From Verrucomicrobiales bacterium (GTDB taxonomy: Bacteria > Verrucomicrobiota > Verrucomicrobiia > Limisphaerales > UBA11358), in assembly GCA_028712475.1 (NCBI GenBank), contig JAQTQB010000009.1, positions 1 through 64,000 on the forward strand: a DNA stretch of 64,000 bases, read 5' to 3'. The notes beneath the pieces were generated by a model. That model did not search any database, had not been told where the DNA came from, and saw nothing but the letters and a program-made list of their open reading frames with translations. Of this stretch, positions 53,859 through 64,000 are shown piece after piece (the stretch's first letter is position 1; each line of letters starts with the position of its first letter). A program made the translations under genes and the position numbers.

Positions 53859-54284
53859 ATGGCAAAGAAAGTTACAGGACAGATTAAATTGCAGATTGCC
53901 GCCGGTCAGGCAAATCCCGCGCCGCCCGTCGGCCCGTCGCTCGGTCAGCACGGCGTCAACATCATGGCGTTCTGCAAAGAATTTAACGCGGTGACAAAAA
54001 ATGACGCAGGACTTGTGATTCCCGTCGTCATCACTGTTTACCAGGACAAGTCATTCACGTTCATCACCAAGTCGCCGCCGGCGTCCATTCTGTTGAAGAA
54101 GGCCGCAGGCATCACCGCCGGTTCCAAAGTCCCGAACAAGGACAAGGTCGGCAAGGTGACGCGTAAACAGATCCTGGACATCATCAAGATGAAGTCCAAA
54201 GACATGAATTATTCCACGGAAGAAGCCGCCGTCCGGATCATCTCCGGCACCGCGCGCAGCATGGGAATTGAAGTTGTCGGTTAA
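53859..54284 (+). CDS. rplK: ribosomal protein L11
   Basis: L11 lies at the GTPase-associated centre of the 50S subunit. The 141-aa length is standard. [20 protein letters not shown] begins the N-terminal domain, and the C-terminal rRNA-binding part ends [12 protein letters not shown]. It is 8 bases after nusG in the canonical order. Confidence 0.98.
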   Translation: MAKKVTGQIKLQIAAGQANPAPPVGPSLGQHGVNIMAFCKEFNAVTKNDAGLVIPVVITVYQDKSFTFITKSPPASILLKKAAGITAGSKVPNKDKVGKVTRKQILDIIKMKSKDMNYSTEEAAVRIISGTARSMGIEVVG

Positions 54285-54339
54285 TCAATAAACAAAACCG
54301 CGGGAGAGCCAAAAGCTCGCATGCACCGCACCAAAACAA

Positions 54340-55035
54340 ATGCCCAGTAAACGATTCAAGAAAGCACTCGAAGTTGTGGACGCCAAGAAGGCGTATGCAT
54401 TGAAGGACGCCGTCGGCGTTCTCGCAAAATTCCCCAAGGCGAAATTCAACGAGACGATTGATCTCGCATTCCGCCTCGGCGTTGACCCGAAGCAATCCGA
54501 CCAGATGGTTCGCGGCACGGTTCCGCTTCCGCACGGCAGCGGCAAGACGGTGCGCGTCCTGGTGTTCGCGCGCAGCGGCGCGTCGGCGGATGCAGCCAAG
54601 GCTGCGGGCGCGGAAAACGTCGGCTTCGAGGACATGATAGCCAAGTGTGTGGGCGGCTGGACCGATTTCGACGTGGCGATCGCCACCCCGGACGCGATGA
54701 TTGAAGTCCGCAAGCTCGGCAAAGTGCTTGGACCGCGCGGTCTCATGCCGAATCCGAAGACCGGCACGGTGACGGAAGACACGGCCAAGGCCGTAAAGGA
54801 AGTCAAAGCGGGTCGCGTTGAATTCAAGACGGACAAGGCGGGCAATGTTCACGTGATCGTGGGCAAGGCTTCGTTCAAGCCGGAACAGCTTGAAGAAAAT
54901 GCGCGCGCGGTCATCGAGGCCGTCGCCAAGGCGCGTCCGACGAGCGTCAAGGGCACTTACATCAGTTCCTGCACGTTGTCGGCGACGATGAGTCCGCCCG
55001 TGCGCGTGGACATCCGCGAGTTCTTGAACAATTAA
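54340..55035 (+). CDS. rplA: ribosomal protein L1
   Basis: L1 forms the L1 stalk and binds its own mRNA to repress the rplKA unit in other bacteria. The 231-aa protein has KFNETIDLAFRLGVDPKQSD and RLGKVLGPRGLMPNP-like signature (KLGKVLGPRGLMPNPKTGTV). The 55-base gap upstream might hold the autogenous control site; I could not fold one with confidence. Confidence 0.98.
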   Translation: MPSKRFKKALEVVDAKKAYALKDAVGVLAKFPKAKFNETIDLAFRLGVDPKQSDQMVRGTVPLPHGSGKTVRVLVFARSGASADAAKAAGAENVGFEDMIAKCVGGWTDFDVAIATPDAMIEVRKLGKVLGPRGLMPNPKTGTVTEDTAKAVKEVKAGRVEFKTDKAGNVHVIVGKASFKPEQLEENARAVIEAVAKARPTSVKGTYISSCTLSATMSPPVRVDIREFLNN

Positions 55036-55048
55036 CTAAAATTTTACC

Positions 55049-55561
55049 ATGCGTGCTGAAAAACAATTATTGACGAAGGAATACGCAACGCGGTTGAACG
55101 CGTCGCCGTTCTTCATCGTGGTCGGTTATCAAGGTCTGAAGGTCTCCCACCTGACCGAGCTGCGGAAACGCCTGAAAACGGCGGGCGCGGAAATTCATAT
55201 CGTGAAGAATTCCGTCTTCCGCATTGCAGCGAAGGAAGCCGGCGTCGGCGAGTTGAACGGCTCATTGGCCGGACAGATGGCGGTCGTCACCGGGCAGAAA
55301 GACATCTCTGCGGCGGCGAAGGCGCTGAAAAATTTCGCGGCTGAATTCGACAAGCTGAAACTCAAGTTCGGTTACTTGAACAACCAGCGCCTCGAAGATT
55401 CGGCGATCATCGCCTTGGCGGATTTGCCGAGCCTCGACGTGTTGCGCGCCAAGCTGCTGGGCCTGCTCGTCGCGCCGGCCACCAAGCTGGTGACGTTGAT
55501 CAATACGCCTGCCGTCCAGCTGGCGCAGGTCATCAAGGCCAGATCGGAAAAGACCGAATAA
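55049..55561 (+). CDS. rplJ: ribosomal protein L10
   Basis: L10 anchors the L7/L12 stalk on the ribosome. The 170-aa protein has the N-terminal rRNA-binding part ([32 protein letters not shown]) and a C-terminal helix that holds L12 dimers ([20 protein letters not shown]). It starts 13 bases after rplA. A strong hairpin follows in the rplJ-rplL gap. Confidence 0.96.
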   Translation: MRAEKQLLTKEYATRLNASPFFIVVGYQGLKVSHLTELRKRLKTAGAEIHIVKNSVFRIAAKEAGVGELNGSLAGQMAVVTGQKDISAAAKALKNFAAEFDKLKLKFGYLNNQRLEDSAIIALADLPSLDVLRAKLLGLLVAPATKLVTLINTPAVQLAQVIKARSEKTE

Positions 55562-55567
55562 CAATTT

Positions 55568-55589
55568 CCGGTTTGAGATTTCAAACCGG
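55568..55589 (+). promoter_or_regulatory. perfect hairpin between rplJ and rplL
   Basis: CCGGTTTGA and TCAAACCGG form nine perfect base pairs around GATT. No T-run follows; an A/C-rich stretch (AACAACAACAAC) does. It may be an RNA-processing or translation-control element that adjusts L10/L12 output. Confidence 0.7.
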
Positions 55590-55691
55590 GGAGCAAACAA
55601 CAACAACGTAAATCGTCGGTTCACAGGCCGTGGACTGAAATTCGCCGAGGCTGAAGCGGACGACGAGACGACTGAAAGAAAGATAAATAAT

Positions 55692-56075
55692 ATGGCTGAC
55701 CTCGCAAACATCGTGGAAGAATTGAGCAAGTTGACGGTTATCGAAGCCGCTGACCTGGTCAAACAACTTGAAACCAAATGGGGCGTTTCCGCCGCTGCAC
55801 CCGTCGCGGTTGCCGCTGCTGGTGGCGCTGCTGGCGCTGCCGCTCCTGTGGAAGCAAAGGACACGTTTGACGTGATCCTCGTCTCCGCTCCGGCGGACAA
55901 AAAGATCGCCGCCATCAAGGCGGTTCGTGAAATCAAGGCCGGCCTCGGCCTGGCGGAAGCCAAGGCGCTGGTCGAAGGCGCTCCGAAGCCCGTGCTGGAA
56001 GGCGCGAACAAGGCTGACTCTGACGCGGCCAAGAAGAAGCTTGAAGAAGCCGGCGCGAAAGTGGAAGTCAAGTAA
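55692..56075 (+). CDS. rplL: ribosomal protein L7/L12
   Basis: L7/L12 forms the flexible stalk that recruits translation factors. The 127-aa protein has the N-terminal dimerisation helix, an Ala-rich hinge ([16 protein letters not shown]) and a C-terminal domain with [20 protein letters not shown]. It is preceded by a 130-base gap with a hairpin and followed by another terminator-like hairpin. Confidence 0.98.
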   Translation: MADLANIVEELSKLTVIEAADLVKQLETKWGVSAAAPVAVAAAGGAAGAAAPVEAKDTFDVILVSAPADKKIAAIKAVREIKAGLGLAEAKALVEGAPKPVLEGANKADSDAAKKKLEEAGAKVEVK

Positions 56076-56088
56076 TTGCCGGATTACC

Positions 56089-56123
56089 GGGGCGACGGTT
56101 CCGCAGTGCGGGGCCGCCGCCCC
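56089..56123 (+). terminator. hairpin between rplL and rpoB (attenuator-like)
   Basis: GGGGCGACGG pairs with CCGCCGCCCC with one mismatch, around a 15-base loop, followed only by TTT. It is in the 220-base rplL-rpoB gap and could lower rpoBC expression relative to ribosomal proteins, as the known attenuator does in other bacteria. Confidence 0.55.
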
Positions 56124-56295
56124 TTTCCCGCGAATTAGCGGGCGCAGTTTTTTGAATTTTGAGTCACCAAATCGGGTTCGTAAAATCGGTTTTAAGTTTT
56201 GGCAAGTTCGCCGTTGAACGCGGCGCCCTTGCCTTGTGTCGTTAAGTAGAATTTACCGGCACGGCGCTGTTGCCGTGCCCAACCAGAAAGCCTAA

Positions 56296-60180
<3,885 letters not shown>

Positions 60181-60197
60181 TTGAAGGAAATTTGCGT

Positions 60198-63100
60198 ATG
60201 ACCAACAGTAAAGAAAACGCCCGCGAATTGCTCGGCTTGGAAAAAGTCAACCAGGTGGATTACATCGGGATCACGCTCGCGTCGCCCGAAGCCATCCGTT
60301 CCTGGAGCAAAGGCGAAGTCAAGAATCCCGAAACCATCAACTACCGCACGTTCAAGCCGGAAAAGGGCGGCCTTTTCTGCGAACGCATCTTCGGCCCCGT
60401 CAAGGACTGGGAATGTTCCTGCGGCAAGTATAAGCGCATCAAGCATCGCGGCATCGTCTGCGATCGTTGCGGCGTCGAGGTGACGATGGCGCGCGTGCGC
60501 CGTGAACGCATGGGCCACATCGAGCTGGCCGTGCCGACGTGTCATATCTGGTTCTTCAAGTGCATGCCCTCGCGCATCGGTCTGGCGCTGGACATGACGG
60601 CGCGCCATTTGGAACGCGTTATTTACTACGAAGATTATCTGGTCATTGATCCGGGCAACACGCCGTTGAAACAGCATCAACTGTTGAGCGAACTCGAGTG
60701 CCGCGAAGCGCGCGAGACCTACGGCGCCGAAGCCTTCGTCGCCAAGATGGGTGCGGAAGCCGTGCGCGAAGCGATGGAACGCGTGGATCTGGTCAAAAAG
60801 ACCCATGATCTGGAAGTCGCGATGACCGAAACCAAGAGCAAGCAGATTCGCAAGAAGCTCGCGAAACGCATCAAGCTGTATCAGGGTTTGCATGCGTCCA
60901 AGAGCCGTCCGGAATGGATGATTCTCACGGTGCTGCCGGTGATTCCGCCGGACTTGCGCCCGCTGGTGCCGCTCGAAGGTGGACGTTTTGCGACGTCTGA
61001 CTTGAACGATCTTTATCGTCGCGTCATCAACCGGAACAACCGTCTCAAGACGCTGCTCCAGCTCAAGACGCCCGAAGTCATCATTCGCAATGAAAAGCGG
61101 ATGTTGCAGGAAGCCGTGGACGCGTTGTTCGACAACGGCCGACATGGCCGCCCCGTCACCGGTGCGGGCAATCGCTCCTTGAAGTCTTTGAGCGACATGC
61201 TCAAGGGCAAGGGTGGTCGTTTCCGTCAAAATTTGCTCGGCAAGCGCGTGGATTATTCCGGCCGCTCGGTCATCGTGATCGGGCCGGAACTGAAATTGAA
61301 CCAGTGCGGTCTGCCGAAGAAGATGGCGCTCGTTTTGTTTGAGCCGTTCATCATCCGCCGCCTGAAGGAACTCGGTTACGTTCACACTGTCCGCAGTGCG
61401 AAGAAGATGATCGAGCGCCAGACGCGCGAAGTGTGGGACGTTTTGGAAGAAGTCACGAAGGGTCATCCGGTGCTGCTCAACCGCGCGCCGACCTTGCACC
61501 GTCTGTCCGTGCAGGCGTTCGAACCGATGCTGATCGAAGGCGAAGCGATTCGTATTCATCCGCTGGTCTGCACCGCCTACAACGCCGACTTCGACGGTGA
61601 CCAGATGGCCGTTCACGTGCCGCTGTCCGTGGAAGCGCAGATGGAAGCTCGTCTTCTCATGATGGCGACTAACAACATCTTCTCGCCCTCGTCCGGCAAG
61701 CCGATCATCACGCCGACGCAGGACATCACGCTTGGTTGTTATTACGTCACCGCCGAACCGCGCAAGGCTGCGCCGGCGAATTCAAACGACCTGCCGCTGT
61801 TCGGCTCGAAGGTGGAAGTCCAGTTCGCCTACGACGACGGCGCGTATAAGACGCACGACCGCATCCGCATCGCGAATCCCGACCTCGGCCGCAAGACTGT
61901 TTTTGGCGATCCGACCAAGAAGATCATCGAGACGACCGTGGGCCGCGTGTTGTTCAGCGAAATCTGGCCGGAAGAACTCGGTTTCTACAACCGTTCCGCC
62001 GGCAAGGCCCAGCTCGGCGATCTGATCTGGAAATGTTACAAGTTTGCCGGTCACGAAAAGACCGTGATCATGCTCGACAAGCTCAAGGAACTCGGCTTCC
62101 GCGAAGCGACGAAGTCCGGCGTCTCCATCGGCATTGATGACATGATCATCCCGAAGGAACGCGACCAGGAAATCGAAGGCGCGCATAAGCAGATCCGCGA
62201 AGTCGAGAAGCAGTATCGCAAAGGTGTCATCACGCCCGGCGAACGCTACAACAAGATCGTTGACGTCTGGACGCATTGCACCGACCAGATCTCCAGCGTC
62301 ATGTTCAAGACCCTCGAACAGAACCAAGGGAAGAAGGAATACAACCCCGTCTTCTTGATGGTGGATTCCGGCGCCCGTGGTAACAAGCAGCAGGTTCGTC
62401 AGCTCGCCGGTTTGCGCGGCCTCATGGCCAAGCCCAGCGGCGACATCATCGAGAAGCCCATTCTCGCGAACTTCCGCGAAGGTCTGTCCGTTCTGGAATA
62501 CTTCATCTCGACGCACGGCGCCCGCAAGGGTCTGGCCGATACCGCGCTCAAGACCGCCGACTCCGGTTACATGACCCGCAAGCTTGTGGACGTGTCACAG
62601 GATGTCATCATCCAGGAAGAAGATTGCGGCACGACCAACGGCATCTGGGTCTCCGCAGTTTACGAAGGTGAAGACGAAGTGGTCAAGCTGGCTGAACGTA
62701 TCGTCGGCCGTTTCTCTTGTGACGACATGGTCAACCCGACCAACCCGAAGGAATTTCTCATTCGCGCGAACGAAGAAATTGACGAAGAGAAGGCGAAAAA
62801 ATTGGAAGCCACGGCCATTGACCGGATGCGCATCCGCTCCGTGCTCACTTGCGAAAGCAAGCACGGCATCTGCATCCATTGCTATGGCCGCAGCCTCGCG
62901 ACCGGTGCGCTCGTCAAACTTGGCGAAGCCACCGGCATCGTCGCTGCGCAGTCCATCGGCGAACCCGGCACGCAGCTCACGATGCGGACGTTCCACATCG
63001 GCGGCACGGCGGCGCAGGTGTTCAAGATTCCGCAGATCAAGTCCAAGCACGATGGCACGATTCGTTTCAACGAACTGCGCGTCGTTCAATTGGAAGACGG

Positions 63101-64000
63101 CAACAACATCGTCCTGAACAAAAACGGCACGATCTCCATTCACGACGAAACCGGGCGCGAACTTGAGACGCACACCATCGTCATCGGCGCGGTCATCTCC
63201 TTCAAGGACGGCTCGCAGATCAAGAAGGGCGACACGTTCGTCCAGTGGGATCCATACAACGTGCCGATTCTTTCTGAAAAGGCCGGCAAGGTGAAGTTCC
63301 ATGACATCATCGAAGGCGTGACGATGAAACAGGAAATGGACGAGACCACCAGCCAGGAAGCCATGGTCATCATTGACCACAAGGAAGATTTGCATCCGCA
63401 GATCATCATCAGCGACGACAAGGGTGAAGTCGTGGCCAACTATCCGATTCCTTCCGGCGCGCACATCGTGCTCCATGAAGGCGACAAAATCGTGGCCGGC
63501 ACCTTGATGGCGAAGACGCCCCGCAAAAGCGCGAAGACCAAGGACATCACCGGCGGTCTGCCGCGTGTGGCCGAATTGTTCGAAGCGCGCCGTCCGAAAG
63601 ATGCGGCGGAAATCTCCAAGATTGACGGCCTCGTGGACTTCGGTGCGAGCGTGCGCGGCAAGCGCTGCATTCTCATCAAGGACACGCAGACCGGCATGGA
63701 AGAGGAACACCTCATCCCGATCGGCCGTCACGTCATCGTCTTCAAGGGCGACATGGTCAAGAAAGGCCAGCAGCTCACCGAAGGCCCGATGGATCCGCAC
63801 GAGATTCTCGACGTCTGCGGACCGCAGGAATTGCAGGAGCATTTGGTCGGCGAAGTGCAGGAGGTTTACCGTTTGCAAGGCGTGACCATCAACGACAAGC
63901 ACATTGAGATCATCGTGCGCCAGATGTTGCGCAAGGTGCGCATCACCGAGGCGGGCGACACCCAGTTCCTATGGGGCGAACAAGTGGACAAGCTCGAATT
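60198..64000 (+). CDS. rpoC: RNA polymerase beta' subunit (3' end beyond the window)
   Basis: The ATG at 60198 follows GAAGGA and is 17 bases after rpoB. The first 1267 codons are present without a stop, so the gene is cut by the end of the window. The first zinc site is [20 protein letters not shown] at about 73-92. The catalytic Mg-binding [12 protein letters not shown] is at residues 462-473 (Asp464, 466, 468). The trigger-loop region and the second zinc site ([20 protein letters not shown]) are also present. No intein or large insertion is seen. Confidence 0.98.
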   Translation, partial: MTNSKENARELLGLEKVNQVDYIGITLASPEAIRSWSKGEVKNPETINYRTFKPEKGGLFCERIFGPVKDWECSCGKYKRIKHRGIVCDRCGVEVTMARVRRERMGHIELAVPTCHIWFFKCMPSRIGLALDMTARHLERVIYYEDYLVIDPGNTPLKQHQLLSELECREARETYGAEAFVAKMGAEAVREAMERVDLVKKTHDLEVAMTETKSKQIRKKLAKRIKLYQGLHASKSRPEWMILTVLPVIPPDLRPLVPLEGGRFATSDLNDLYRRVINRNNRLKTLLQLKTPEVIIRNEKRMLQEAVDALFDNGRHGRPVTGAGNRSLKSLSDMLKGKGGRFRQNLLGKRVDYSGRSVIVIGPELKLNQCGLPKKMALVLFEPFIIRRLKELGYVHTVRSAKKMIERQTREVWDVLEEVTKGHPVLLNRAPTLHRLSVQAFEPMLIEGEAIRIHPLVCTAYNADFDGDQMAVHVPLSVEAQMEARLLMMATNNIFSPSSGKPIITPTQDITLGCYYVTAEPRKAAPANSNDLPLFGSKVEVQFAYDDGAYKTHDRIRIANPDLGRKTVFGDPTKKIIETTVGRVLFSEIWPEELGFYNRSAGKAQLGDLIWKCYKFAGHEKTVIMLDKLKELGFREATKSGVSIGIDDMIIPKERDQEIEGAHKQIREVEKQYRKGVITPGERYNKIVDVWTHCTDQISSVMFKTLEQNQGKKEYNPVFLMVDSGARGNKQQVRQLAGLRGLMAKPSGDIIEKPILANFREGLSVLEYFISTHGARKGLADTALKTADSGYMTRKLVDVSQDVIIQEEDCGTTNGIWVSAVYEGEDEVVKLAERIVGRFSCDDMVNPTNPKEFLIRANEEIDEEKAKKLEATAIDRMRIRSVLTCESKHGICIHCYGRSLATGALVKLGEATGIVAAQSIGEPGTQLTMRTFHIGGTAAQVFKIPQIKSKHDGTIRFNELRVVQLEDGNNIVLNKNGTISIHDETGRELETHTIVIGAVISFKDGSQIKKGDTFVQWDPYNVPILSEKAGKVKFHDIIEGVTMKQEMDETTSQEAMVIIDHKEDLHPQIIISDDKGEVVANYPIPSGAHIVLHEGDKIVAGTLMAKTPRKSAKTKDITGGLPRVAELFEARRPKDAAEISKIDGLVDFGASVRGKRCILIKDTQTGMEEEHLIPIGRHVIVFKGDMVKKGQQLTEGPMDPHEILDVCGPQELQEHLVGEVQEVYRLQGVTINDKHIEIIVRQMLRKVRITEAGDTQFLWGEQVDKLE

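Overview
The window is a piece of a Gram-negative bacterial chromosome, most likely from the Verrucomicrobiota (probably the Pedosphaera/Limisphaerales side). This is inferred from protein style, a PEP-CTERM protein, large secreted ankyrin and HEAT-type proteins, and many short palindromic repeats between and even inside genes. No rRNA is present, so the placement is not proven.

Layout. 0-4.7 kb: a PIN toxin/AbrB antitoxin pair beside pyrH, then a phosphoribosyltransferase, mutM and tRNA-Asn, with a decayed recombinase and a broken HEAT-repeat gene behind the tRNA. 4.7-11.1 kb: two divergent genes for large secreted proteins, one made of ankyrin repeats. 11.1-14.3 kb: an IS remnant, a sigma factor with a putative anti-sigma partner, and two damaged genes (OlsB-like acyltransferase, CoaB-like flavoprotein). 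14.3-23.4 kb: proS, a hybrid histidine kinase, recO, a DUF502 gene, ybeY, phoH, an RmlD-like reductase and gluQ. 23.5-30.0 kb: the complete F-type ATP synthase operon atpBEFHAGDC behind a CRP/FNR-like palindrome. 30.2-33.3 kb: an apparently A/T-richer island of envelope/secreted proteins. 33.3-37.9 kb: NIL-domain, MoaD/ThiS-like and threonine synthase genes on one strand, separated by an inserted PIN/Phd pair, a second PIN gene and a PDZ lipoprotein. 38.4-51.2 kb: smc, a cobA-hemD fusion, topB, an esterase-like hydrolase, xerC and a SulP transporter, with repeat clusters between them. 51.3-64 kb: the canonical block tRNA-Thr, tuf, tRNA-Trp, tRNA-Ser, secE, nusG, rplK, rplA, rplJ, rplL, rpoB and rpoC (cut by the window end).

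The main biological themes are as follows. (1) Both toxin-antitoxin cassettes lie between direct repeats that duplicate the 5' flank of a resident gene (the pyrH promoter; the start of the moaD-like gene), which suggests a common mode of insertion. (2) At least six families of short palindromic repeats occupy intergenic gaps, and two more insertions sit in frame inside ybeY and gluQ. (3) A thrC/moaD-like/NIL gene set hints at sulfur-carrier-linked amino-acid synthesis. (4) Several genes are disrupted by single-base changes in homopolymers, which are either recent pseudogenes or assembly errors.

All calls come from reading sequence and translations; no database search was run.
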